In this document: piece by piece, positions 7,696-15,388 of the stretch
Position numbering within the stretch: position 1 is the first letter of the stretch
Layout: every line of letters starts with the position of its first letter
Assembly: GCF_026544205.1 (NCBI RefSeq)
Contig: NZ_JALNUI010000011.1
Span: 44,635-108,634, forward strand
Direction: 5' to 3'
From: Curtobacterium sp. GC_Cur_3
GTDB lineage: Bacteria; Actinomycetota; Actinomycetes; Actinomycetales; Microbacteriaceae
Length of the DNA stretch: 64,000 nucleotides
Position numbers and translations under genes: made by a program
The notes under the pieces: model-generated
The model's input: only the letters and a program-made list of their open reading frames with translations
Database searches by the model: none
Told to the model about the DNA's origin: nothing

Positions 7696-7712
7696 GTAAC
7701 GGATCGGTAACG
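7696..7712 (-). promoter_or_regulatory. paired GTAACG direct repeat, possible MtrA-type box
   Basis: GTAACG-GATCG-GTAACG (plus-strand reading) is a perfect 6-5-6 direct repeat with an 11-bp period, one helical turn. It lies about 215 bp upstream of the cell-wall hydrolase gene and just outside the stop of the MarR gene. Actinobacterial MtrA response regulators bind direct GTMAC-type repeats upstream of cell-wall hydrolase genes. The assignment rests on motif and context only. Confidence 0.45.
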
Positions 7713-7718
7713 GCCGAA

Positions 7719-8180
7719 TCAGCGGTCCGAGCTGGCACTCTCCTGAGCGGTCCGACCCTGCGCCACGCGCTCGAGGGCGTCGAGGGCCTGGGCGATCGCG
7801 GCGACGTCCTCGGCGGGCAGTTCCTCGATCAGCTCGGCGACCAGTCCGGTGCGTCGGGAGCGGGCTTCCTCGACCGCGGCGATGCCGGCGTCGGTGGCGC
7901 TCACCATGAACGCGCGGCCGTCGGTGGGGTCGGCCTCCCGGGCGATGAACCCGCGCTGCTCGAGCTCCGTCAGGATGCGGGTCATCGTGGGCTTCGTGAC
8001 CACCTCGATCCGCGACAGGTCGCCGGGGCGCAGGGGTCCGTGGGCCTGGACCGTGGCGAGTGCGGAGATGATGCCGTACCCCAGCGAGGCGGAGTCGGTG
8101 CGGGCGCGGCGGTTGATCCGTCCGACCGCTCCGGCGAGGCGTGCGGCGACCTCGGTGCGGTCCGTCTGCCGAGTGCTCAT
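7719..8180 (-). CDS. MarR family transcriptional regulator
   Basis: A 153-residue MarR regulator. The winged helix covers about residues 50-105: LRPGDLSRIEVVTKPTMTRI with the recognition helix, then GFIAREADPTDGRAFMVSAT with the wing and conserved D-x-R. Flanking helices (LAGAVGRINRRARTDSASLG; VAAIAQALDALERV) form the dimer part. It starts at ATG 8180. The product is upstream of and co-oriented with the SLT-like gene, separated by 235 bp; no specific target is evident. Confidence 0.88.
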   Translation of the reverse strand: MSTRQTDRTEVAARLAGAVGRINRRARTDSASLGYGIISALATVQAHGPLRPGDLSRIEVVTKPTMTRILTELEQRGFIAREADPTDGRAFMVSATDAGIAAVEEARSRRTGLVAELIEELPAEDVAAIAQALDALERVAQGRTAQESASSDR

Positions 8181-8288
8181 CTGCTGCTCCGGGAGTGCTC
8201 GTCGGGTGGGTTCCCGCGATGCTACCGGCTGCCCACAGCGCCGTGCTGGGAGTCCTCGAGCGGGGTGTCAGGCCGTCGGCGCGGAACG

Positions 8289-8327
8289 AGGAACCGCCCG
8301 TCTCGCGGCTCGAGACGGGCGGTTCCT
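8289..8327. terminator. perfect 17-bp-arm hairpin
   Basis: AGGAACCGCCCGTCTCG and its exact complement flank a 5-base loop (CGGCT). It lies just after the stop of the GntR gene (minus strand) and upstream of the MarR gene promoter region. It likely terminates the GntR transcript. Confidence 0.78.
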
Positions 8328-8363
8328 GTGGGGACGCTCAGGCGTTCGCAGGAACGAGCGTCT

Positions 8364-9014
8364 TCAGCGCTTCTGACCGGGCAGCTGGTGGATGGCCTCG
8401 GTCGCGAGCTCGGCGGCCACGTTGTCCCCGCTCTCGGTGGCGGCGCGGAGTGCCCGGAAGTCCTCGGTCATCCGGTCCCAGTCGACGAGCTGGTCGAGGT
8501 TCGGCAGGCGCAGCCGGAACGCCAGGCCGTCCATCGTGTCGATGCACACGCGCTGCAGGTTCGGGTTGCCGCACTCGCCGACGTAGAGCGCGAAGACCCC
8601 GAGGGCGTCGGTGTTCACCGCGGCGACGTCGTGGGCCTCGAGCTCGCCGATGGTGCGGTCGAGCGCGCTGAGGATCTTCTTGCGGGACGCCGCGGTGAGT
8701 CGGGGCACCGCGAGCCGGACGACGCCGCCGAACAGCACGCCGAGGGTCTGCATGGCCTCGATCACCTCGGCCGGGTCGGGCGTCGTCACGCGCGTGTAGC
8801 GGTTCGGCGCCATCTCGATCAGGCCGGCACGGGCGAGCTGGCTGAGGGCTTCACGGATCGGGGTGCGGGAGACACCGAGCCAGGAGATGAGCTCGTCGTC
8901 GTTGAGTCGCTCACCCGGCTCGAGCGTGCCGTCCATGATCGCCTCGTGGATCTTCTGACGGACGGTGTCACGGAGCAGCTGGTGCTCGGTCGGGGCGCTG
9001 GTGGGGACCGGCAT
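8364..9014 (-). CDS. GntR family transcriptional regulator with FCD domain
   Basis: A 216-residue GntR/FadR-type regulator. The winged helix is at about residues 10-75: LRDTVRQKIHEAIMDGTLEP, GERLNDDELISWLGVSRTPI with the recognition helix, REALSQLARAGLIEM. The C-terminal two thirds are the all-helical FCD ligand domain, though its metal-binding histidines are sparse. ATG 9014 is chosen because AAGGAAA precedes it; an ATG 21 codons upstream lacks a site. It is a lone gene, so its effector cannot be guessed. Confidence 0.87.
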   Translation of the reverse strand: MPVPTSAPTEHQLLRDTVRQKIHEAIMDGTLEPGERLNDDELISWLGVSRTPIREALSQLARAGLIEMAPNRYTRVTTPDPAEVIEAMQTLGVLFGGVVRLAVPRLTAASRKKILSALDRTIGELEAHDVAAVNTDALGVFALYVGECGNPNLQRVCIDTMDGLAFRLRLPNLDQLVDWDRMTEDFRALRAATESGDNVAAELATEAIHQLPGQKR

Positions 9015-9119
9015 GTCGTTTCCTTCGGGTCGGGTTCGTCCGGTTCGACCAGGGATCTGTGCGGACGCATCGGTCACGATACCTGATATGCGAACGGCGT
9101 TGCGCTCGGATCGGGAGTG

Positions 9120-9566
9120 TCAGGTCGCGGTGCGCAGCAGTGTCAGCGTCCGGTCGTCCTCGGCCCCGTCCCACCAGCGCGCGAGCACCGCGCGGAAGGG
9201 CTCGGGGTCCGGCGCGACGGCGGCGAACAGCGTCATGGAGGAGCGGAGCTTCAGCGCGTCGATCCCGCCCATGAGGGCCACCGCGCTCGACGCCGGTGCG
9301 GTCGCGGCAGCGTCGGTGACCTCCTGCAGCCGCATCCCCAGCACGGGGTGCGCGAGGTAGGCGCGGGCCTCGTCGATGCCGGTGACCGCGTAGCGCTCGG
9401 CAGTGGCGCTGCGCCCGAGCCCGGCGAGCTGCGGGAACACGAACCACATCCAGTGCGAGGACTTGCGGCCCCGACGGAGCTCCGCCAGCGCGACCTCGTG
9501 CACACCCTCCTGCGCCTGCACGAAGCGGTCGAGGTCGAACGGGTCGCGCCGGGCTGCGCCGCTCAC
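9120..9566 (-). CDS. DUF1810 family protein
   Basis: A 148-residue DUF1810 protein (calpastatin-like fold name only; function unknown). The family block DPFDLDRFVQAQEGVHEVAL, then ELRRGRKSSHWMWFVFPQLAG and SATAERYAVTGIDEARAYLA, is nearly canonical, and SSMTLFAAVAPDPEPFRAVL closes the domain. It overlaps the upstream DUF2071 gene by four bases (ATGA-type), so the two are co-translated. Confidence 0.92.
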   Translation of the reverse strand: MSGAARRDPFDLDRFVQAQEGVHEVALAELRRGRKSSHWMWFVFPQLAGLGRSATAERYAVTGIDEARAYLAHPVLGMRLQEVTDAAATAPASSAVALMGGIDALKLRSSMTLFAAVAPDPEPFRAVLARWWDGAEDDRTLTLLRTAT

Positions 9567-10381
9567 CGGACCACGTCTCCCCAGCCGTACCGGACCGTCG
9601 TGTCGTCGAGCACGAGCAGCGAGTCCGGCGCGCGGTCGAACAGCCCCGGCAGACCGACGGCGTCAGGCAGGTCGCCCTCGAGCCGTTCGAGCCGGGCCCG
9701 GCGCAGGACGAGTGGCGGGTGCTGTCGCTGCCAGAACACCGTCTGCGCGAGGAGCTTCGCGTGGATGCCCGCACGCGTCGTGAGCTCGGTGGCGAGGGGT
9801 GAGTCGTCGACCTCTCCGGCCACGACACGGACGGTGGTGGCGAGACGGGGCCGTGCCGAGCCTCCCGACCGGAGCGAGCCGAGCGAGCCGAGCGACCGGA
9901 GTGAGCCGAGCGACTGGACCGACCGGACGCCTCCGCGCCACCGGTCCGGGTGCCGCACCGAGCGGTACTCCAACGTGTCGCCACGGCGGCGACCGCCGGC
10001 GCGGGAGAACGTGTACGGCACGCCGAGCAGGGCGTGCGCGGCGACGATCGCCGGGACGTTGTTCGTGTCGACCGTCCGGTAGACGACGCCGTGGCGACCG
10101 CGGTCGTCGACCGTGAGGACCTCGATCGTCACCTCGGTCATCGACCCGAGCCGACGCGACGGCGGGAACGGCGGCACCGCGGTCTCCCGGAAGACGTAGG
10201 AGGACAGCCCGGCCCAGGCGCTGCCGTCCACGACGTCGGGACGGATGCCGCGGGGGAGCAGCGGCGCCAGGGCCTCCGGGTCGTGCCGCCAGTGCGCGAA
10301 GACGACGTCGTCCCAGGCGTGCACGGTCACCGGGCGGTGGCGCAGTGGCTCCGACGCCCGGTCCCGCGGGGACACGATCAC
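9563..10381 (-). CDS. YqjF/DUF2071 family protein
   Basis: A 272-residue DUF2071 (YqjF-like) protein of unknown function, related in fold to acetoacetate decarboxylase. The start VVFAHWRHDPEALAPLLPRG and SAWAGLSSYVFRETAVPPFP are typical, as is TVDTNNVPAIVAAHALLGVPY. Residues 153-178 are a low-complexity insertion of repeated Gly-Ser-Leu/Arg triplets (SLGSLRSLGSLGSLRS), coded by a degenerate GAGCGAGCC repeat at about 9855-9925. A copy of the dispersed motif CGAGCCTCCC lies at its edge. It overlaps DUF1810 downstream and the DoxX-like gene upstream by four bases each. Confidence 0.9.
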   Translation of the reverse strand: MIVSPRDRASEPLRHRPVTVHAWDDVVFAHWRHDPEALAPLLPRGIRPDVVDGSAWAGLSSYVFRETAVPPFPPSRRLGSMTEVTIEVLTVDDRGRHGVVYRTVDTNNVPAIVAAHALLGVPYTFSRAGGRRRGDTLEYRSVRHPDRWRGGVRSVQSLGSLRSLGSLGSLRSGGSARPRLATTVRVVAGEVDDSPLATELTTRAGIHAKLLAQTVFWQRQHPPLVLRRARLERLEGDLPDAVGLPGLFDRAPDSLLVLDDTTVRYGWGDVVR

Positions 10382-10779
10382 CGGCGGGGCGCGTGCCGGC
10401 CGACGCGCAGGGCCCAGGCGACGAGCGGGGCCTGCAGGGGCAGCCGGACGACCGCGACGAGCCGCGAGGCCCTGGTCGAACGGGGGCTGTCGAGCAGGTC
10501 CCGTGCCATTTTCACATTGGCGGGGAAGACCGCGACGAACAGCGCCGCGGCGGCGAGCCCGGCGCCCCGTCGGGTGGCGGGCACCGCGAGGCCGGCGGCG
10601 ATGCCGAGCTCGGCGAGGCCGGACGCCAGGGTCGTGGTGCGCGGGGGCAGCCCGGCCGGCACGATGCGGTCGTAGCCGCGCGGGCGGAGGAAGTGGGTGG
10701 CGCCAGCGCCGCCCAGGATGACGGCGAGCACGGCCGCCGTCCTGGAGGCGCGTCTGGCGCGGTCGGAGCGTCGTCCCAT
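10378..10779 (-). CDS. DoxX-like membrane protein
   Basis: A 133-residue membrane protein of the DoxX-like kind. The start at 10779 (MGRRSDRARR) gives a basic N-terminus before the first helix (TAAVLAVILGGAGATHFL). The family features H-F-L-R-P-x-x-Y/F-D-x-I-V-P, here HFLRPRGYDRIVPAGL, and the later LFVAVFPANVKMARDL are present; PAN-x-x-M is characteristic. About four helices are expected. It overlaps the DUF2071 gene by four bases and begins the three-gene operon. Confidence 0.85.
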   Translation of the reverse strand: MGRRSDRARRASRTAAVLAVILGGAGATHFLRPRGYDRIVPAGLPPRTTTLASGLAELGIAAGLAVPATRRGAGLAAAALFVAVFPANVKMARDLLDSPRSTRASRLVAVVRLPLQAPLVAWALRVGRHAPRR

Positions 10780-10861
10780 GGCGCCCATCGTGGCCCTGGG
10801 GCCCCGGGATGCTCCCAGAGCGACCACAGGATGCGGTCAGCTCAGGTCAGCTCAGGTGAGC

Positions 10862-12217
10862 TCAGGTCAGCGCGGTCGCGACCAGGTCGAGCAGGGCCGT
10901 GGCAACCTCGGCCTTCGTGCCGGAGGCCTCCCGCACCACAGCGCCGCCGGGCACCAGGACCTCGACCTGGTTCTCCTCGCGCTCGAAGCCCGCCGACCAG
11001 CCGACGTGGTTCACCACGAGCAGGTCCGCCGGCTTCCGGGCGATCTTGGCGCGGCCGAGCTCGATGCGGGCGTCCCGGTCGGGTTCGGTCTCGGCGGCGA
11101 ACCCCACGATGACCTGTCCGGGACGGCGGTTCGCCACGAGGTCGGCGAGCACGTCCGGGTTCCGCACCAGCTCCAGCGTCATCCGCTCGCCCTGCGCGTC
11201 CTTCTTGAGCTTCTCCTGCAGCACCTCGGCGGGGCGGTAGTCGGCGACCGCTGCGGTCATCACGACGACGTCGGCCTCGGCGGCCGCGGCGTGCACGGCC
11301 TCGGCGAGCTCGAGCGCGGAGCCCACGGAGACGATCCGGGCGTCGAGGCCGGCGGTCAGGCCCGCGTCGACGTTCGCGGACACCAGGGTGACGGTCGCGC
11401 CCCGCGACGCAGCGGCGGCGGCGATCGCCACACCCTGTCGGCCGCTGGAGCGGTTGCCGACGAAGCGCACGGGGTCGAAGGGTTCACGGGTGCCGCCGGC
11501 GCTGACGACGACGTGGACGCCGGCCAGGTCGCCCTGCTCACCGCGGGCGCCGGTCCCGGCGGGGGAGCCGGTGCCGGCGGGGGAGCCGGTGCCGGCCGGG
11601 GAGCCGGTGCCAGCCGGGAGGCTCGGCTCGGCCCCGGTGGTCCGGCTCGCGTCCGTCGTCTGCGCGAGCACCGCCAGCGCGGCCGCCGCGATGTCCTCCG
11701 GTTCCGACATCCGCCCGATGCCCGCGTCGTCGCCGGTGAGCGCGCCGACGACCGGCCCGACGACGTGCACGCCGCGGTCGCGGAGCGTGGCGAGGTTCGC
11801 CCGGGTGGCGGGGTGCTCCCACATCTGCGGGTGCATCGCCGGCGCGACGACGACGGGCGCCTCGGTCGCCAGCAGGGTCGTGCCGAGCAGGTCCCCGGCG
11901 AGGCCAGCGGCCATCCGCGCGAGGGAGTCAGCGGTGGCGGGAGCGACGACCACGAGGTCCGCGCGACGTCCGAGCGACACGTGGCGCACCTCGGCGACGT
12001 CCTCGAACACGCTCGTCGTGACCGGGTTCCGGCTCAGGGCCTCGAGCGTCGGCAGTCCGACGAAGCGCAGGGCGCCCTCGGTCGGGACCACGTGGACGTC
12101 GTGGCCCGCCTTGACGAACTCGCGGATCACCTGCACGGCCTTGTACGCCGCGATCCCCCCGGTGATGCCGACGACGATGGTCCTGCGCTGCTCCGGTGCT
12201 CCGTTCACGACGGTCAC
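10862..12217 (-). CDS. coaBC: bifunctional phosphopantothenoylcysteine decarboxylase / phosphopantothenate-cysteine ligase
   Basis: Makes 4'-phosphopantetheine for coenzyme A. About 451 residues. The N-terminal flavin decarboxylase (CoaC, residues 10-185) shows VVGITGGIAAYKA, VVVAPATADSLARM and APAMHPQMWEHPA, the actinobacterial forms of PASANT and PxMNxxMW. The C-terminal CTP-dependent ligase (CoaB, residues 220-445) shows VVVSAGGTREPFDPVRFVGN, RSSGRQG and the EKLKKD lysine motif. Between them is a repeated linker, AGTGSP four times, from an 18-bp tandem repeat. GTG 12217 or GTG 12208 could be the start; neither has a clear ribosome site. Divergent from the TANGO2 gene. Confidence 0.95.
   Translation of the reverse strand: MTVVNGAPEQRRTIVVGITGGIAAYKAVQVIREFVKAGHDVHVVPTEGALRFVGLPTLEALSRNPVTTSVFEDVAEVRHVSLGRRADLVVVAPATADSLARMAAGLAGDLLGTTLLATEAPVVVAPAMHPQMWEHPATRANLATLRDRGVHVVGPVVGALTGDDAGIGRMSEPEDIAAAALAVLAQTTDASRTTGAEPSLPAGTGSPAGTGSPAGTGSPAGTGARGEQGDLAGVHVVVSAGGTREPFDPVRFVGNRSSGRQGVAIAAAAASRGATVTLVSANVDAGLTAGLDARIVSVGSALELAEAVHAAAAEADVVVMTAAVADYRPAEVLQEKLKKDAQGERMTLELVRNPDVLADLVANRRPGQVIVGFAAETEPDRDARIELGRAKIARKPADLLVVNHVGWSAGFEREENQVEVLVPGGAVVREASGTKAEVATALLDLVATALT
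11556..11613 (-). repeat. 18-bp tandem repeat coding the CoaC-CoaB linker
   Basis: Unit GGTGCCGGCGGGGGAGCC occurs slightly over three times with few changes, giving SPAGTG repeats in the linker. A GGGAGGCTCG motif copy follows directly at 11616-11625. Confidence 0.8.
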
Positions 12218-12271
12218 GCTACCCGGACGGCGCTGCCGGGCGGTCGGGAGGCTGGTGGCAGGATCGGTCGC

Positions 12272-13093
12272 ATGTGCACCGTCGTCGTCCGCGTCGATCC
12301 CCGATCGGCGTGGCCCGTCACCATGCTCGCCATGCGTGACGAGTCCCCGTCCCGCCCGTGGGACCCGCCCGCCGCCTGGTGGCCCGACCGCGACCCGGGC
12401 GTCCGCGGGGTCCGCGACCGCGAGGCCGGCGGCGCGTGGCTCGCCGCGTCCGACGAGGGTGGGCTCGCCGTCGTGCTGAACCGGTGGGAGGACGTCCCCT
12501 CCGCCGACGGCACCTGGACCACCCGCGGGGTGCTGCCCCTCGACGCCGTCGCCGACGGGGAGCTGCCGGGACACGACGGCTCGGTGCCGACGACCCGGGC
12601 GTTCAACCTCGTGCGGGCCACGGCGTCCGGTGCCGAGGTGCTGTCGTGGGACGGCGTCCGTGTCCGCACGACGGAGCTCGGGCCGGGCGTGCACATGGTC
12701 ACGCATGGGGAGCCCGACGACCCCGCGGCGCCGCGGATCGGCCGGTGGCTCGAGGCCTTCCGCCGGGTCGCAGCGCCGGACGGGCCGCCCGAGCTCGCGC
12801 CGTTCGACGAGCTCCGTGCCGCCGAGGCCCGGTCGGACGCGGGCGACGGCTGGGGGCCCGGGTCGGACGCCGGCGACGGCTGGGGGCCGTGGTTCGGGGT
12901 CCTCGCCGCCTCGGCCGCACTCTCGCCGGGCGACCCCGACGCGATCCTCCGCGACACCGTCGAGCCCGAGGGGCACTTCGCGACGCTGTCCATCGTGGCG
13001 GCGGCCGTCGGGCCCGGGCGCACGGTGCTGCAGCACGCGCGGCTCGCCGACCCGGGCGACATCAGCGGCTCCGTGGAGCTCCACCGCGCCTGA
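12272..13093 (+). CDS. NRDE family protein (TANGO2-like)
   Basis: A 273-residue NRDE/TANGO2 protein. The family is named for the Asn-Arg-Asp-Glu motif and has an Ntn-hydrolase-like start Met-Cys-Thr; here MCTVVVRVDP. The motif itself appears as MRDESPSRPWDPP, with the first Asn replaced. VLNRWEDVPS and STRAFNLV-like segments follow, and GHFATLSIVAAAV near the end is typical. Residues 186-206 hold a direct duplication (SDAGDGWGP twice) from a 27-bp DNA repeat at about 12833-12890. The ATG at 12272 is required to expose Cys2. The function in bacteria is not established; heme or lipid handling has been suggested for eukaryotic TANGO2. Confidence 0.85.
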   Translation: MCTVVVRVDPRSAWPVTMLAMRDESPSRPWDPPAAWWPDRDPGVRGVRDREAGGAWLAASDEGGLAVVLNRWEDVPSADGTWTTRGVLPLDAVADGELPGHDGSVPTTRAFNLVRATASGAEVLSWDGVRVRTTELGPGVHMVTHGEPDDPAAPRIGRWLEAFRRVAAPDGPPELAPFDELRAAEARSDAGDGWGPGSDAGDGWGPWFGVLAASAALSPGDPDAILRDTVEPEGHFATLSIVAAAVGPGRTVLQHARLADPGDISGSVELHRA

Positions 13094-13106
13094 CGCGCCG
13101 CACCCG

Positions 13107-13166
13107 GTGCGAGGTTGCGCACCCCGTGCGGCGGGACGACCGTGCACGGGGTGTGCAACCTCGCAC
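13107..13166. repeat. D-family palindromic repeat (copy 1)
   Basis: A 23-base arm beginning GTGCGAGGTTGCGCACCCCG pairs with the arm at 13144-13166 at 22 of 23 positions. It sits in the 103-bp gap between the convergent TANGO2 and SDR genes, so it may also serve as a terminator. Related copies lie at 16984, about 40930, 63819 and 63950. Confidence 0.8.
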
Positions 13167-13196
13167 GGGCCGAGGAACCGCGCACGGAGCGGGTGC

Positions 13197-14105
13197 TCAG
13201 GCCGGCAGGTGCGTCCCCGTCAGGTCCTCGGCGACGGCCCACAGGCTGCGTGCCAGGTCCGTGCTCCGGGCCGAGCGGGGGATCGACGCGACGGACGTCG
13301 GGCCGGTGATGCCCAGGGGGCCGGCGGGACCGTAGTACGCCCCACCCGTGGCGGACGGGCCGACCGCGGCGAACAGGAGCGGCTCGCTGCCCTGCTCGAC
13401 CCCCTGCGTCCACGGCCACGCCCGCTGGTCCGAGGACACCGGCGCCGACCGACCCAGGGACCGCCCGGCGGACTGCAGGTTCGTGCGCGTGTAGCCCGGG
13501 TGCGCGGCGGTGCTGAGGAGCGGCCAGTCCAGCTCGACCGACAGCGTGTGCAGGTGGAGCGCGAACAGCAGGTCGGCGAGTTTGGACTGGGCGTAGGCGC
13601 GGAACGGGCTGTACCCGCGTTGCCACTGCAGGTCCTCGAACCGGATGCGCCCGGGGACGGCCGCGAGGCTCGACATCGTCGCCACGCGCGGCGCCTCGGC
13701 CCGGAGCAGCGCCGGCATCAGCAGGTTCGTCAGCGCGAAGGGGGCGAGGAAGTTCGTGCCGAACTGCAGCTCGAAGCCGTCGACGGTCTCGAACCGTTCG
13801 CGCGGTGCCATCACGCCCGCGTTGTTCACGAGCACGTCGAGCGGTCGGTCGTCGGCGAGCACGCCGGCGGCGAAGCGGCGCACGCTCGCGAGGTCGGCGA
13901 GGTCGAGCTCGCGGACCTCGACCGAGGCGCCGGGGTGCGCCGCCCGGATCTCGGCGGCGGCGGTCTCGCCCTTCGACGTCGTGCGCACGGCGATGACGAC
14001 GTCGGCACCGGCGGCAGCCAGGCGCGTGGCGGTCTCCTTGCCGGTGCCGCTGTTGGACCCGGTGACGATGATGCGTCGGCCGGTCTGGTCGGGGATCTGC
14101 GGCAT
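13197..14105 (-). CDS. short-chain dehydrogenase/reductase
   Basis: A 302-residue SDR of the retinol-dehydrogenase/WW-oxidoreductase-like type. The NAD(P) motif is IIVTGSNSGTGKETA (TGxxxGxG), followed by LDVLVNNAGVMAP. The catalytic Ser is in ATMSSLAAVP and the Tyr-Lys pair in YAQSKLADLLFALHL. The AHPGYTRTNLQ segment is typical. ATG 14105 (MPQIPDQTG) fits the family; the upstream in-frame ATG at 14171 would add 22 poor residues and overlap the next promoter. The substrate is unknown. Confidence 0.9.
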   Translation of the reverse strand: MPQIPDQTGRRIIVTGSNSGTGKETATRLAAAGADVVIAVRTTSKGETAAAEIRAAHPGASVEVRELDLADLASVRRFAAGVLADDRPLDVLVNNAGVMAPRERFETVDGFELQFGTNFLAPFALTNLLMPALLRAEAPRVATMSSLAAVPGRIRFEDLQWQRGYSPFRAYAQSKLADLLFALHLHTLSVELDWPLLSTAAHPGYTRTNLQSAGRSLGRSAPVSSDQRAWPWTQGVEQGSEPLLFAAVGPSATGGAYYGPAGPLGITGPTSVASIPRSARSTDLARSLWAVAEDLTGTHLPA

Positions 14106-14164
14106 GGGCGCGACGGTACACGCGGGCCTTGCGGACCCCTCGCGTCCGGCGTCCCCCTGTGCTA

Positions 14165-14186
14165 GATTCATGCGTACGCATCAATC
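14165..14186. promoter_or_regulatory. palindrome over the likely -10 region of the LLM oxidoreductase gene
   Basis: ATGCGTACGCAT (14170-14181) is a perfect 12-bp palindrome flanked by GATT and AATC, giving a 22-bp site with one mismatched pair. TAGATT just before it can act as a -10 box. The start codon is 12 bp downstream. It looks like an operator; the regulator is not identified. Confidence 0.5.
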
Positions 14187-14198
14187 AGGAGGCATCGC

Positions 14199-15308
14199 AT
14201 GAGCAACGCATTCGGCACTGGTCGTCCCTCGGACGTCCCGCCGCCCGCACCGGACCGCGTCGGTCCCGTGCAGCTCGGCCTCGACACGTTCGGCGACGTC
14301 ACCGACCGCCTCGACGGCACCACCCGCACCCACGCCCAGAGCCTCCGCGACCTCGTCGACGAGGCCGTCCTCGCCGACCAGGTGGGCATCGACTTCATCG
14401 GCGTGGGGGAGCACCACCGCGCTGACTACTCCGTGAGCGCCCCCGAGGTCGTCCTCGCCGCCATCGCCGCCCGCACCGAGCGCATCCGGATGGGCTCCGC
14501 CGTCACCGTGCTGTCCTCCGACGACCCGGTCCGCGTGTACGAGCGCTTCGCCACCGTCGACGCGCTCTCGAACGGCCGCGCCGAGGTCATCCTCGGCCGC
14601 GGGTCCTTCACCGAGTCCTTCCCGCTGTTCGGATTCGACCTGTCCGACTACGAGGTCCTGTTCGAGGAGAAGCTGCAGCTCTGGGCGGCCCTCCGCGGCG
14701 GCGACACCGTCACCTGGAGCGGCACCAAGCGCGCCCCGCTGACCGAGCAGGACGTCTTCCCGAAGCTCGAGCACGGCCCCATCCCGACGTGGATCGGCGT
14801 CGGCGGCTCGCCCCAGTCGGTCATCCGTGCCGCGTCCTACGGCATGCCGCTGTTCCTGGCGATCATCGGTGGGCAGCCCGCGCAGTTCGCCCCGTTCTCG
14901 CGCCTGTACCGCCAGGCCCTCGACCAGCTCGAGATCCCACAGCAGCCGATCGCGATGCACTCGCCCGGTTTCGTCGCCGCGACCGACGAAGAGGCCGCCG
15001 AGCGCTACTGGCCGTACCACAAGGACGTCACCGACCGTCTGGGTCGCGAGCGTGGCTGGCCGCCCCTCGACGTCGCCCAGTACCAGGCCGGGCTCTCCGC
15101 CGGCGGGTCGCTCTACGTCGGTTCGCCGGAGACCGTCGCCCGCAAGATCGCGCGCAACATGCGGATCCTCGGCGTCTCCCGGTTCGACATGCGCTACGCC
15201 ACCGGGCGTCTGCCGCACGAGGACATGATGCGCTCCATCGAGCTCTACGGCACCGCGGTCGCCCCGCGGGTCCGCGAGCTCCTGGCGGAGCCCGTCCCCG
15301 TCCCCTGA
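14199..15308 (+). CDS. LLM class flavin-dependent oxidoreductase
   Basis: A 369-residue luciferase-like monooxygenase (FMN or F420-dependent TIM barrel). Visible family blocks: QLGLDTFGDVTD, VDEAVLADQVGIDFIGVGEH, VVLAAIAARTERIRMGSAVT and ERFATVDALSNGRAEVILGR. Later GPIPTWIGVGGSPQSVIRAA and AGLSAGGSLYVGSPETVARK match this subgroup. ATG 14199 has AGGAGG six bases upstream. The short 5' leader carries a palindrome that could be an operator. Single gene; substrate unknown. Confidence 0.92.
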   Translation: MSNAFGTGRPSDVPPPAPDRVGPVQLGLDTFGDVTDRLDGTTRTHAQSLRDLVDEAVLADQVGIDFIGVGEHHRADYSVSAPEVVLAAIAARTERIRMGSAVTVLSSDDPVRVYERFATVDALSNGRAEVILGRGSFTESFPLFGFDLSDYEVLFEEKLQLWAALRGGDTVTWSGTKRAPLTEQDVFPKLEHGPIPTWIGVGGSPQSVIRAASYGMPLFLAIIGGQPAQFAPFSRLYRQALDQLEIPQQPIAMHSPGFVAATDEEAAERYWPYHKDVTDRLGRERGWPPLDVAQYQAGLSAGGSLYVGSPETVARKIARNMRILGVSRFDMRYATGRLPHEDMMRSIELYGTAVAPRVRELLAEPVPVP

Positions 15309-15388
15309 CGGCACTGACGGCACTGCCGGGAGGCCCGGGGGCGCGTCCGCCGCATCCACTCACGGGAGCGCCGGGTAGCGTCCACCGC

